Source: an uncultured Aquimarina sp. (GTDB lineage Bacteria > Bacteroidota > Bacteroidia > Flavobacteriales > Flavobacteriaceae). Taken from it: DNA of 64,000 bases. Shown piece by piece: positions 30,062-39,967 of this stretch. The DNA is taken from the NCBI GenBank assembly GCA_947492105.1, contig CANLMN010000002.1:1-64000 (forward strand). Direction: 5' to 3'. Numbering within the stretch: the first letter of the stretch is position 1; every line of letters begins with the position of its first letter. The position numbers and the translations under genes are program-made. The notes below the pieces were generated by a model, which saw only the letters and a list, made by a program, of their open reading frames with translations, was not told the origin of the DNA and made no database searches.

Positions 30062-30714
30062 TTAAAAAATATATTTTGCAAAGATAAAATATAAAAATGA
30101 ATGTTCATTCTTTTTTTTAATTAATTAAAAGAATTATGCTTCATGAACCGTACGACCTCATAGTAATATCATTTATCCTTTGAATTTACTGGGATAAAAT
30201 TTTCTTTTTTCGCCTCAGCTTCAGCATAAAAATAAACCATAACTACGGCTATGCTTGATGTTGCTGCTGAAGCTGAAACAAAAAAATCTTACTTTTTCTT
30301 TCCGGTAAATTCAAACAACAAATGGTATAACCCCAAATATACCGTCAAACGCTTTTTTTCTCAAACGACTTCTATCCTTGGTTGTAGATTCCATCGTCAT
30401 AAGTACGCTAAAAAATAGTATCTTTGAAGGAACATTTTGATGTAAATTTTCTATACCCTGTGCCGTCAAACAACCCTTCTGACAGTGTTGAAACGCTACA
30501 TCAACGATATTAAAAAATGTTCTTTGCTATAGAAATTTCGTAAAAGAAAGCGCTATAAAAACTAAAAAACACTAAACCAGTAGAGCCATTAGTTGTGGTT
30601 ATATATGCTACTGCTATTTTTCTCAAAACAGAGAATTGGCGCTACTAATAACAAATAATTTTTGCACTAAGAAAAAGTAATGTTCCTGATTAAAAAAATA
30701 ACAGCTCCAAACAC
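30062..30714. other. Intergenic stretch between divergent tetR-type and asmA-like genes
   Basis: The stretch holds hairpin repeat A2 (30166-30328). The remainder shows no convincing coding frame, riboswitch or tRNA. It should contain the promoters of both flanking genes and the operator of the TetR-type regulator, but I cannot point to them with confidence. Confidence 0.5.
30166..30328 (-). repeat. Hairpin repeat family A, full copy A2
   Basis: The 163-bp copy folds on itself. Left arm CATTTATCCTTTGAATTTAC pairs with right arm GTAAATTCAAACAACAAATG, and CAGCTTCAGCA pairs with TGCTGAAGCTG. The centre is CATAAC-TACG-GCTATG. It is nearly identical in sequence and identical in length to copy A5 at 59759-59921. 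Confidence 0.85.
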
Positions 30715-33369
30715 ATGAAACGCATCTTCAAAATATTCGGAATCCTTATATTATTGCTCGTAGCAGCACTCATTGCTATCCCATTCATTTTCCAAGACAA
30801 TATCAAAAGTATTGTACAGCAAACTATCAATAATCAAGTCAACGCAAATGTTGCCTTTGGCAAAGTAGATTTGAGTTTGCTCCGCAGTTTTCCAAAAGCC
30901 TCCGTTTTATTAGAGGATTTGTCGGTTATTAACAAAGCACCTTTTGAGGGAGACACCTTAGTCTACACAAAAAGAATTGCTTTTGACATGTCTATTACCG
31001 AATTATTCAAGAATAGCAGTGAGCAAATTAGCGTAAATCAAATTATCATTGATCAGGCCTATGTAGGAATCAAAGTGGATTCTCTAGGGCGCGCCAATTA
31101 TGACATAGCAAAGGAACAAGCCACTAGCCCCGAAGAAAACACTGAAAGTAGTGGTTTTGGTTTCCGGCTAGCTCATTATGAAATCAATGACAGTAAGATT
31201 CGATACCAAGACATTGGTAGCAACATAAATTTGACGATTCATGACCTCAACCATTTTGGCAATGGTACGTTTTCTGGCGAAAACATGAGTCTAGATACAC
31301 AAACCAAGATCCAAATCTCTTTGGATATGGACAATACGAACTACCTCAACAACAACAGCATTGACCTCAAAGCAACACTATTACTTGATTTAGCAAACTC
31401 CAAATACACCTTCAAAGAGAATGAAGCACATATCAATGGCTTACCACTTTCTTTTGATGGTTTTGTACAACTCAACGAAAAGGATACCGAAGTGGATCTT
31501 TCTTTTGAAAATCCTGGATCGGATTTCAAAGAATTCTTGGCACTCGTTCCCAAAACCTATACGCAAAGTTTGGATGGCGTAAGCACCTCTGGAAATTTCA
31601 AGATTAAAGGAAAAGTACAAGGCAAAATCGACGACACCTATATTCCAAAAATAGCTATAACTATTGCTTCTAACAATGCTTCATTTCAGTTCCCCGACTT
31701 ACCAAAAAAAGTAGACCATATCACCATTGCAGCGGATATAAAAAACGAAACTGGCCTACTCAAAGATACATTTGTCACCCTAGGGAATCTTACCTTTAGG
31801 ATAGACAGAGACACCTTTGCAGCCAATGGTGTTTTCCGTAATGTTACAGAAAATATGTTGGTAAACCTTGCTGCCAAAGGCACATTGAACCTTGCCAACC
31901 TAGAAAATGCCTATCCATTAGAGCTTGAAGAAGGGCAACAACTCAATGGGATTCTGAATGTAGACTTGACAACCAATTTTGATATGGAATCTCTAGACAA
32001 AGAACGCTATCAAAATATAAAAAGCGCAGGAAATGCCAGTATTACAGATTTTAGATATGCCTCAGGTGATATTCCGAATGCGGTAAATATAGCCAACGCT
32101 ACAGTAGCTTTCAACCCAGAGACGATCCAACTGGACACTATGACAGCAACTACGGGAAAATCTGATATGACCGCATCTGGAAAGATTGACAATTTAATGG
32201 GTTTTCTATTTTCTAATCAAGATCTAAAAGGGGTCTTTGATGTCTCGTCCAAAACATTTGCTGTGAGTGATTTTATGCTACCTGAGGATGATAGCTCTGA
32301 AGAAAGTCCGGATGCTATTTCTGAAGAAGCGATTAGTATTCCTTCGTTTTTGGATGCAACACTTAATTTCAGAGCTGATCAAGTACTTTATGACAATTTG
32401 GTTATGAAAAACACCACTGGAACAGTAATTATCAAAGACGAAACTGCACTACTCCAAAATGTAACCACCCAAATGTTTGAAGGAAATATCGCTTTTAATG
32501 GCAAGGTTTCTACCAAAGATAAAACTCCAAATTTTGCTATGGACATAGATATGAGTAAAATTAATATTGTCCAATCTTTTGCTAGTCTGGACATGTTACA
32601 AAGCATTGCTCCTATTGCAAAAAGCTTACAAGGACTACTCAACACCAAACTGAACCTGAGCGGGAATCTAAAAAAGGATATGACTCCTGATTTAATTTCA
32701 TTAAAAGGAGCTGCTGAGACAGAAGTTCTGAATGCACAAGTAGATCCTAAACAAACACCATTATTGAGTAACTTGAATCAAAAAATGAATTTCTTAGACC
32801 TCGACAAACTCAACCTCAAAGACATCAAAACACAACTGAGTTTTGATAATGGTAAGGTTGCTGTCAAGCCTTTTAATTTTGAAGCCAAAGGTATCAAAGC
32901 CAACGTAAGTGGTACGCATAGTTTAGATATGAATATGGATTATCAAGTAGTGCTGGATGTTCCTGCAAAATACTTGGGAAGTCAAGTGGGTAGTCTCATG
33001 TCCAATCTAAGTGAGCAAGAAATTAGCAAAATGAACATCCCCTTACCTATTAACCTCAAAGGTACTTTTAACAATCCAAGTGTAAATATGAATACCAAAA
33101 CAGCTATTGGAGATCTGACACAACGCATTGTTGCAAAACAAAAAGAAAAAGCCAAAGACAAAGTAAAAAATGAGGTCAAAACCAAAATCAATGAACAAAT
33201 CAAGGGCAAAGGTGGTAAAATCCTAAACGGATTACTTGGTGGAGATAAAAAAAACACCGAAACAGAAACTACAACCAAAGCAACAGAAACACCCAAAAAG
33301 ACTGAGGATGTTGTCAAGGATGTTGCCAAAGACGCACTGAATAATCTATTTGGAAAAAAGAAAAAATAA
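30715..33369 (+). CDS. AsmA-like envelope protein
   Basis: The protein is 884 residues with one N-terminal membrane helix (ILILLLVAALIAIPFIF). The long periplasmic part is rich in beta strands and carries the AsmA pattern at its start (VNAQVAFGKVDLSLLRSFP-like) and near the C-terminus (VNAQVDPKQTPLL, PINLKGTFNNPSVNMN). The last 90 residues are Lys-rich. AsmA/TamB relatives form hydrophobic grooves that move lipids between membranes; that role is inferred here. The next gene starts 65 bases downstream. Confidence 0.85.
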   Translation: MKRIFKIFGILILLLVAALIAIPFIFQDNIKSIVQQTINNQVNANVAFGKVDLSLLRSFPKASVLLEDLSVINKAPFEGDTLVYTKRIAFDMSITELFKNSSEQISVNQIIIDQAYVGIKVDSLGRANYDIAKEQATSPEENTESSGFGFRLAHYEINDSKIRYQDIGSNINLTIHDLNHFGNGTFSGENMSLDTQTKIQISLDMDNTNYLNNNSIDLKATLLLDLANSKYTFKENEAHINGLPLSFDGFVQLNEKDTEVDLSFENPGSDFKEFLALVPKTYTQSLDGVSTSGNFKIKGKVQGKIDDTYIPKIAITIASNNASFQFPDLPKKVDHITIAADIKNETGLLKDTFVTLGNLTFRIDRDTFAANGVFRNVTENMLVNLAAKGTLNLANLENAYPLELEEGQQLNGILNVDLTTNFDMESLDKERYQNIKSAGNASITDFRYASGDIPNAVNIANATVAFNPETIQLDTMTATTGKSDMTASGKIDNLMGFLFSNQDLKGVFDVSSKTFAVSDFMLPEDDSSEESPDAISEEAISIPSFLDATLNFRADQVLYDNLVMKNTTGTVIIKDETALLQNVTTQMFEGNIAFNGKVSTKDKTPNFAMDIDMSKINIVQSFASLDMLQSIAPIAKSLQGLLNTKLNLSGNLKKDMTPDLISLKGAAETEVLNAQVDPKQTPLLSNLNQKMNFLDLDKLNLKDIKTQLSFDNGKVAVKPFNFEAKGIKANVSGTHSLDMNMDYQVVLDVPAKYLGSQVGSLMSNLSEQEISKMNIPLPINLKGTFNNPSVNMNTKTAIGDLTQRIVAKQKEKAKDKVKNEVKTKINEQIKGKGGKILNGLLGGDKKNTETETTTKATETPKKTEDVVKDVAKDALNNLFGKKKK

Positions 33370-33434
33370 CCTTTAGGCAATTGCTACTTGTCGATAACGC
33401 ATAGCGATCCTGTTTACATACGATCATAGTACTT

Positions 33435-34043
33435 ATGACCAAAACAAAAAATCTCTTACTCATTTTTACCCGTAATCCAGAACTAGGAAAAGTCAAAACA
33501 CGTTTGGCCAAAGATGTCGGTGACACAAAAGCATTAGCTATCTACAAGTTTTTATTAGAACACACTGTTCTTGTTACCAAAGATTTAGACGCCACTAAAC
33601 AGGTGCATTATTCTGTCAAAATTAGAGAAAATGACCTCTGGGACACCTCCATATACGACAAAAAACAGCAACAAGGTTCGGACTTGGGTGGTAGAATGCA
33701 AAATGCCTTTGAGCAAGGATTCAAAGAAGGTTATCAGCGTATTATTATCATTGGTAGTGATCTATATGATCTATCACAAGAAGATCTAGAAAATGCCTTT
33801 GCACAATTAGAAAATCATGATACGGTAATCGGTCCGGCATTGGATGGAGGCTATTATCTCTTGGGACTAAAAAACTTGATTCCAGAAGTGTTCTCTAACA
33901 AAGTTTGGGGTACAGACACGGTTCTACAATCTACATTGACTGATTTACAGAAATACACTACGGCAATATTAGCCCCACGTAACGATGTGGACTATCTATC
34001 GGACATAGAAGATCTTCCAGATTTTTATCCGTTTTTGAAATAA
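33435..34043 (+). CDS. DUF2064 / TIGR04282-type glycosyltransferase
   Basis: The protein is 202 residues. N-terminal LLIFTRNPELGKVKTRLAKD is the signature of this GT-A-like family, with GSDLYDL as the DxD-like metal site and GPALDGGYYLLGL as the conserved core. TIGR04282 members are often found with arsenosugar genes. Here the other arsenosugar-type genes lie about 7.5 kb away at 41530-45189 on the same strand. A terminator follows. The sugar donor is unknown. Confidence 0.88.
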   Translation: MTKTKNLLLIFTRNPELGKVKTRLAKDVGDTKALAIYKFLLEHTVLVTKDLDATKQVHYSVKIRENDLWDTSIYDKKQQQGSDLGGRMQNAFEQGFKEGYQRIIIIGSDLYDLSQEDLENAFAQLENHDTVIGPALDGGYYLLGLKNLIPEVFSNKVWGTDTVLQSTLTDLQKYTTAILAPRNDVDYLSDIEDLPDFYPFLK

Positions 34044-34066
34044 ACACTACAATTGTAAACAAAAAA

Positions 34067-34090
34067 ACACCCTAAGATGGGTGTCTTTTT
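34067..34090 (+). terminator. Terminator after the DUF2064 glycosyltransferase gene
   Basis: The stem ACACCC / GGGTGT closes a short loop and is followed by CTTTTTG, 24 bases after the stop codon. Confidence 0.75.
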
Positions 34091-34105
34091 GTTTATACCC
34101 AATTA

Positions 34106-34270
34106 ATAGTATTTAAAAAATAATTACAGGCTAATAATTCGATTCTTTTTCTACTATTTTTTCGCTAAAAAAATCAAATCGTAGCTAAGGTTATGCTTGA
34201 ATTTTATAGCTCAAACTAGCTAAAAATATTTTAAATTATTTCAACCTACAATTACACTTTAACTGGTATT
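34106..34270 (-). repeat. Hairpin repeat family B, full copy B2
   Basis: The copy runs from ATAGTATTTAAAAAATAATT to TTTAACTGGTATT. It contains the complement of the AGAAAAAGAA signature and the centre CGTAGC-TAAG-GTTATG, whose six pairs include two G-U. It lies between convergent genes and abuts the partial copies A3 and C4. Confidence 0.75.
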
Positions 34271-34312
34271 AATATTTCTTTCTGGCAAACTCAAACAACA
34301 AATAGCAGAACC
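34271..34312 (-). repeat. Hairpin repeat family A, partial copy A3 (right arm only)
   Basis: TTTCTTTCTGGCAAACTCAA followed by ACAACAAATAGCAGAACC matches the right arm of copies A2 and A5 with a few substitutions. The rest of the element is absent. Confidence 0.6.
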
Positions 34313-34350
34313 ATTTCATTAACAAGAGTTCACACACCTAAACTGGTAAT
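34313..34350 (-). repeat. Hairpin repeat family C, partial copy C4
   Basis: TTCATTAACAAGAGTTCACA then CACCTAAACTGGTA matches the terminal arm of copy C2 (TCATTAATACGAATTTATAC then ACCTAAATTGGTA). Only this arm remains, directly after partial copy A3. Confidence 0.5.
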
Positions 34351-34379
34351 ACACATCAAATATTCTTCCAATTCATCCA

Positions 34380-37091
34380 CTAGCGGCAAGCTGCTTCTGA
34401 GAAAACTGCTATCTCATCTTTTTTAAACCGATCCCTATTCGCTTCTATAAATGCCAAATCATCAACGTTGATACAAGTTAAACTAGGGTTATTTGTAGCA
34501 TCAACATCGAAAAAATTACTGGGATTACCGTTCCGAATATTCAATACCGTTAGTTGATTATTATTACAAAATATCCTATTCAGCTTTTGATGCCTACTCA
34601 TATCCAAAGTAGTCAGCTGATTCGTATTACAATCCAAACTTAATAACTCCAAATTAGCACTAAGATCTATCGTACTAATCCTATTTTCATTAAAAGACAA
34701 CGATGTCAACTGTGTATTTGCTCGAACGTCTAACTGTTGAATATTATTTGTCCCAACATCAAGTGACGTAAGCTTAAGGTTTTTACTAACATCAATATCA
34801 GTCAAATTAGTATTTGCCACAGTTAATGAATTCAAATCTTCATTTTTGCTCACGTCAATAGAGGAAATACCAGAATTAATGATGGATATAAACGTAAGGT
34901 CATTCGTGGCCGGTAAAATGATCGATGTCAACAACGGTGTTTCATTACAAAATATTCCTGTCATCTTTCTGTTATGACTAAAATCCAAAGTAGTGAAATT
35001 ATTACCAATACAATTAATTCCTGTTGTATTAATAAAGGCTTCGATACCATCCAAATTATCCAAACCTGCACTATCAACATTTATAATCCCTTCAAAAGAC
35101 TCTGCATCACTTCTACTAATTTGGCCGTTGATTATCATGTCAGAGTCTATACCATCATCAATAAGCTCTTGTTCAAACTTAACATCAGGGATCTTGACAA
35201 ACTCTGCTCTCTCGATCGTCACCCTAATTTTTCCTTCAACCTCATTCCCTGCAACACCATCACTGATGACAAATGAGATTTGATCAACTGCCCCAAAACC
35301 AATTACAGGCGTATAGGTAATCGTACCGTCTCCATTGTTGACGACCTCGCCATTCAATGCTGTAGCTTCTATGATTGTCACTGGATCATTTTCGTCATCC
35401 GTTACTTTTTCTAAAATATTAATTTTGATCGCCTCCAAATCATTGGTCATTGCTTCAAAATCCTCTACCATTGGTGGCTGATTTATATCAATGACCGTAA
35501 TAGTTACTCTAGCAGCCTCGCTAGTATCTACACCATCCGTAATAGTGTAATCAAAACTATCCGCACCATCAAATCCTGCGTTTGGCGTATAGGTAATCGT
35601 ACCATTTGTATTTTCTACGATCGTACCGTTTGCGGGCGCTGTTGTGCTGGCTAATTGTAACACCTGCATATCAGAATCGGTATCATTCTCTAGAACAGCG
35701 ATATCTATTGGTGTATTTTCGTCTGTTGTAATGGTATCGTCAATGGCAACTGGTATTGCATTTGTGATTGACACAGTAACAATAACTTCTGCCGTAGAAC
35801 TAGTACCATCCGAATCACTAATAGTATAGGTAAAACTATCCGTTCCAGAAAAACCTTCATTGGATCTATATGTAATTGTAGATTGATCTGTCCCAATACT
35901 GGCAACCCCATTCAATGCCTCAGATAGCGCACTGATGGTTACTGTAGTTCCTGCTGCTATTTGATCATTCTCAAGTACCGCAATTACAATGGATTCATCC
36001 CCCTCTACAGCTATCGCATCATCTACGGCCAATAGATCCTCACTCATTGTTTCCTCGACAATAATCGTGATGGTATTAGTATCAACATTTCTATTTTGAG
36101 CCGCCTCATTGTCCGTTACGGTCAATTGCACACTATAGGTTCCCGGAGTTTGAAAAGTGTGAATTGGATTTTGTTCCGTAGCCGTAGTTCCGTCCTCGTC
36201 ATTGAATTGCCACAAATAACTCACTATCGCACCATCACTATCACTGGAGCTCTCTCCCACAAAACGTACCTCATAGGGAGCTTCTCCTTTGTTCAACACG
36301 CCGTCTGCAAGATTAACAACAGCAATTGGAGGAATATTCTCCACTGCTTCCAGAACTGTTATCTCCAGAAACGTACTAAGCTCTTGTCCATTACTATCCG
36401 TCAAATCAAAAATAAGCCTAACGACACCCGTACTTTGTGGAACAAAAAACAAAGGCGTACTACCCTCATTTATAGCATTCGGTACTGATTCCTCCAATAT
36501 TTCAAAATCTGCATCCAAAAACGCTCCCACTCCTTGACCTACTCTGGGGCTATAAGCAAATGTAACAAGACGCTCTGCATCATTATTAATCAAACTAAGG
36601 TCTAATGCCAGTGTATCTCCTATTTTGGTCATAGTTTGAGCCGTTGTAGCATCCCAAGTAAGGTCTAGATTTTTTAACTCATACTGTAAATTAAAGGACT
36701 TTTGCTTTTCAAAATTATCTTGTGCCAAGAGTGTAACCCTATGTGTTCCTAGCGTAGTGCCGATATATTTCCAATTAGCAAGATATTCTTGCTCTGGATC
36801 CAAAACATAAGATTCTTCTTCTTTTAACCTTGTCTGATCTGCTGCCACAAAATAACCACTTCCTGTAGTCACCTTATATTGTAGAGAATAAACAAAACCA
36901 GGGTAGTTGGGTCTATCAGGAATCACCATCACCTCTGTAACCAATGAGTCCTTGACAAAACCATCTTCTTGGTTCGTTATCGATACTTCAAAATCAATAT
37001 TTGTGACCAAATTGATCTCTTTGTTCGTACAGGTCCAAAATAATAGACCACACAACAAAATTCCAATACTTAGGCGTAATCGTATCTTCAT
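34380..37091 (-). CDS. Surface lipoprotein with PKD, Ig-like repeats and C-terminal LRRs
   Basis: The protein is 903 residues with a lipobox (LLFWTCTNKE, Cys about 21). The N-terminal 230 residues have a strand pattern (YSLQYKVTTGSGYF, DNFEKQKSF) faintly like the TraQ/DUF3872 fold. A PKD domain follows at about 255-345 (SYLWQFNDEDG, PGTYSVQLTVTDNEAA). Three cadherin/VCBS-like Ig repeats come next, each with TYTPNAGFDG-type strands. From about 640 there are leucine-rich repeats (LTSLDVGTNNIQQLDV type). This is a modular surface protein, probably for binding. The gene at 52563-54953 is a clear paralogue. Confidence 0.82.
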   Translation of the reverse strand: MKIRLRLSIGILLCGLLFWTCTNKEINLVTNIDFEVSITNQEDGFVKDSLVTEVMVIPDRPNYPGFVYSLQYKVTTGSGYFVAADQTRLKEEESYVLDPEQEYLANWKYIGTTLGTHRVTLLAQDNFEKQKSFNLQYELKNLDLTWDATTAQTMTKIGDTLALDLSLINNDAERLVTFAYSPRVGQGVGAFLDADFEILEESVPNAINEGSTPLFFVPQSTGVVRLIFDLTDSNGQELSTFLEITVLEAVENIPPIAVVNLADGVLNKGEAPYEVRFVGESSSDSDGAIVSYLWQFNDEDGTTATEQNPIHTFQTPGTYSVQLTVTDNEAAQNRNVDTNTITIIVEETMSEDLLAVDDAIAVEGDESIVIAVLENDQIAAGTTVTISALSEALNGVASIGTDQSTITYRSNEGFSGTDSFTYTISDSDGTSSTAEVIVTVSITNAIPVAIDDTITTDENTPIDIAVLENDTDSDMQVLQLASTTAPANGTIVENTNGTITYTPNAGFDGADSFDYTITDGVDTSEAARVTITVIDINQPPMVEDFEAMTNDLEAIKINILEKVTDDENDPVTIIEATALNGEVVNNGDGTITYTPVIGFGAVDQISFVISDGVAGNEVEGKIRVTIERAEFVKIPDVKFEQELIDDGIDSDMIINGQISRSDAESFEGIINVDSAGLDNLDGIEAFINTTGINCIGNNFTTLDFSHNRKMTGIFCNETPLLTSIILPATNDLTFISIINSGISSIDVSKNEDLNSLTVANTNLTDIDVSKNLKLTSLDVGTNNIQQLDVRANTQLTSLSFNENRISTIDLSANLELLSLDCNTNQLTTLDMSRHQKLNRIFCNNNQLTVLNIRNGNPSNFFDVDATNNPSLTCINVDDLAFIEANRDRFKKDEIAVFSEAACR

Positions 37092-37339
37092 TAGAATTAT
37101 TTTATAAGTGAATGGGGTAGCGTGTTTTTACAAAAATAAGGAGTTTTTGGAAAATGAAAAGGTTACGCTCAATGCTAGTTTTCAGAATCCCACTTTGTAA
37201 TGAGTCTTTATATATATCGCAACCTTACACTTACATATATTATTTTTTTAAAAATCATTCTAATTTCAAAAAAACTACGTTCACAAAAAACAGAAACATT
37301 AGTATTCTTTACTTTTTTCCATAAAATATGAAACTACCA

Positions 37340-38224
37340 TCAAAATAGCACTTCGCCATTAGGTATTTGTTCTCGTAGTTTAGCTAATCTTAGAGGGGTT
37401 ATTGGATTTCCTGTAAGCACAAATTTCTTTATGCATGCATTTTCAAAAACAGGAAGCGTGCTGATTCTATTATCAGACAAGTCCAGTGTTTTCAAGGAAC
37501 ACTTATTCAATAGTTCTTTTTGAATGTTCTTTAGCAAATTATTTTTAACATGTAGTATTTCTAGCTTTGTCAACAAGGACATTTTGTTAGGCAAAACTGT
37601 TATTTTGTTCTTTTCTACATGTAACTTTTTCAAATTTTGAAGATTTAGTAGTTCTTCATGGAGGTACGTTAAACTGTTATTCATTATTAACAGTTTTTTC
37701 AATTTATCTAAACTATAAATAGATTTTGGTAGGTCACGCAGCTTATTTCCTGAGAGATTTACAGAAAGTATTTCATTTGCATTGAAAAAAAAAGATTTTC
37801 TCAAACTTGATATATTATTATTTGCTAGACTGACCGTTCTTAGTTTTTTTAATTTTTTTAGTTCAAATAAAATAACACTTTGATGACTCCCCGTAATTGT
37901 CAACTCTTCCAAGTTCTTTAGTTTCTTTATAGATTTTGGAAGAATCCCCAATTTGCATGATCTAATCCTTAAAACTTTTAATTTTTTTAACCTTTTAATA
38001 CGATCAGTTATAGTATCAAATGCACAATCCATTAAATACAATGCTTCTAAATTTTTAAATTCATAAATAGCATCAGTTATAATGATATCATTCAAATCTA
38101 ATGTTTTTACTGATTTTGGATTTGTCAATGCTTTATCGATAGAAGTATAATAGGTTTCATTTTGTGCTCTACAACTATTGAGCATCACAAAAAAACATAG
38201 CATAAACATTGTTATTTTCACCAT
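37340..38224 (-). CDS. Leucine-rich repeat lipoprotein
   Basis: The ATG at 38224 gives a lipoprotein signal (MFMLCFFVMLNSCRAQ); a longer open frame from 38272 would bury it. The mature protein of about 275 residues is almost entirely LRRs of about 23 residues (LKKLKVLRIRSCKLGILP, LTKLEILHVKNNLLKNI). It lies 123 bases after the exported protein gene of the first TssD cassette, so it may belong to that unit or be separate. LRR lipoproteins bind proteins; the partner is unknown. Confidence 0.75.
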   Translation of the reverse strand: MVKITMFMLCFFVMLNSCRAQNETYYTSIDKALTNPKSVKTLDLNDIIITDAIYEFKNLEALYLMDCAFDTITDRIKRLKKLKVLRIRSCKLGILPKSIKKLKNLEELTITGSHQSVILFELKKLKKLRTVSLANNNISSLRKSFFFNANEILSVNLSGNKLRDLPKSIYSLDKLKKLLIMNNSLTYLHEELLNLQNLKKLHVEKNKITVLPNKMSLLTKLEILHVKNNLLKNIQKELLNKCSLKTLDLSDNRISTLPVFENACIKKFVLTGNPITPLRLAKLREQIPNGEVLF

Positions 38225-38347
38225 GATTCTATTGATTATACCGTTAAATTTACTCCCCACCAAACTTCCCATTCATCTTGTTATAACGGGGTGCTATTTA
38301 GAATGATTTATGTTTTAAAAATAATATTTCTGATATATTACACGCCT

Positions 38348-39145
38348 TTAATAATAATACAACAGCTGCAACAGGCAATCTCCTGCTTCATCAGTCTTTG
38401 TTATTTTCATTTTTTCCGTGTGATTATAATCAAAATTATAGTAGAATTTACCATCCCTATTTTTTAAAATAACTTTCACTAATTTCTGATTTTTGTATTG
38501 ATAATAAAATGTAGTGAGTGTTTCGCGTTTACCCATTTTAACTATCTGTCGAACAACTTTTGAAATCTCTCCCTGGTTATTATAACTAAAGTTAAATTCT
38601 CTAGTAGGCGTATACCCCTTAGAATCGATTATTAATTTGGATAAAAGATTTTTGTCCCAAAGATATTTGTATTGATAATTATTCTTTTGGATAGTGTATA
38701 TTTTATTGTTTTTATATCCAAAATCAATATGTACCCAATCTGACTTAATAGTAGATGGATGCTTTTTTGCATTATAACTTATAAGAATTTTTTCAACAAT
38801 AGTATCATTCAACACCTCAATACAAAGAGTATCTTTGAGTTTTTTGTAAGTATAGCTTAACGAATTTCTCATATAACAAGAACTACTTTCTAATCTATTA
38901 TAATACAAACCTTCTCCAGTAAAATTAACTTCTTGTATTCTGTTTTTTTTATCATATTTATACTTAAACAACGTATTACCCAAAGAATCTATCAATACAA
39001 CTTTTGTATATGAGGTCGTATCTACTCCTTTTATAGTCTGTAAAATAAAATCATAATCTCCTATTTCGCATAATCGCTGAGAAAAAGATAAAGTACAACT
39101 ACATACGACAAAAAATACAGCTAATTTCAATTTATATTCCATCAT
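38348..39145 (-). CDS. Exported protein, candidate immunity protein of the first TssD cassette
   Basis: The protein is 265 residues with a signal peptide (LKLAVFFVVCSCTLSFSQ). The rest is rich in Lys, Tyr and Asn, with repeated YKYDKKNRIQEV-type strand pairs resembling YD/RHS-like or MORN-like antiparallel strands. No known family is assigned. Its start overlaps the end of the effector candidate by 14 bases, so the two are translationally coupled. A periplasmic partner coded right behind a T6SS cargo gene is the usual arrangement for an immunity protein, but this role is inferred only. Confidence 0.55.
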   Translation of the reverse strand: MMEYKLKLAVFFVVCSCTLSFSQRLCEIGDYDFILQTIKGVDTTSYTKVVLIDSLGNTLFKYKYDKKNRIQEVNFTGEGLYYNRLESSSCYMRNSLSYTYKKLKDTLCIEVLNDTIVEKILISYNAKKHPSTIKSDWVHIDFGYKNNKIYTIQKNNYQYKYLWDKNLLSKLIIDSKGYTPTREFNFSYNNQGEISKVVRQIVKMGKRETLTTFYYQYKNQKLVKVILKNRDGKFYYNFDYNHTEKMKITKTDEAGDCLLQLLYYY

Positions 39146-39965
39146 TATCGAATTTGACCCCCTCTGGCCCCTCTGGTTTTATGGTACCTATCGATTTTAC
39201 TTTTTTTCTTGGTTTATACAATTTCCTGTAATATAATTTTGGATCGATAATATCATATTTCTTGATATCTGCTTGAATATTGTCCTCTATGGCGATATTA
39301 ATTCTTGTTTTTACACCTCCAACTTTAATATCATTTTCATAAGCGGTTAAGATTTTGTCTAAAAAATCAGCCAAAGCATCACTCGAATCACTTACTCCAT
39401 AATGCGTATCCCCGAAAAAATCTTTTATTTTATCAATTTTAAGTCCAAGACCTTCACATCCTATAACATCATCTGCGATATTTGCAACATGAATAAAGCG
39501 ATTACCGCCTTCATGCCTATACCATCCCCCTTTCATCATCTTACCCTTCATTCCTGATTGAAAAATACGAACCCCATTATGTCCTTGTGTATTGAATCCA
39601 CCTCTCTGATAATCTTTTGGCAACCTTTCATCAACAAGCGCTATATTTTTTAATACTTTTTCAATTCGTATCTTCATTTTTTGCCCATCTGGATGATTTT
39701 TTTTATCATAATCATCGTTTCTTCTTAACAAATACCCATAATATTTTTCTGATGATCTAGCTGGCGATGTTTCTTCATTTGTTACTGATGTATAAAAAGA
39801 TTCTGCACCACAAATTTCTAAACGAATAATACTCAACAGTGTTTTTCCATCATTATAGACTCTTACAAAATGCATATTTATATCTGTAATCGTATTTTCT
39901 ACAACCACTGGAAACTCAATATCCATACCAATATGAGCTCGATCATCAAAAGTAATTCTTGCCAT
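39132..39965 (-). CDS. Candidate T6SS effector of unknown activity
   Basis: The protein is 277 residues, soluble, without a signal peptide, and starts 2 bases after the stop of the TssD gene. The core (about 80-200) contains YYGYLLRRNDDY, GGFNTQGHNGVRIFQSG and HVANIADDVIGCEG. Its order of a GVRI-type strand and a late Cys faintly recalls DUF5675-like domains, but I would not assign that family. The tail (YYRKLYKPRKKVK) is basic. Position between TssD and an exported protein gene supports an effector role. Confidence 0.5.
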   Translation of the reverse strand: MARITFDDRAHIGMDIEFPVVVENTITDINMHFVRVYNDGKTLLSIIRLEICGAESFYTSVTNEETSPARSSEKYYGYLLRRNDDYDKKNHPDGQKMKIRIEKVLKNIALVDERLPKDYQRGGFNTQGHNGVRIFQSGMKGKMMKGGWYRHEGGNRFIHVANIADDVIGCEGLGLKIDKIKDFFGDTHYGVSDSSDALADFLDKILTAYENDIKVGGVKTRINIAIEDNIQADIKKYDIIDPKLYYRKLYKPRKKVKSIGTIKPEGPEGVKFDNDGI

Positions 39966-39967
39966 AA

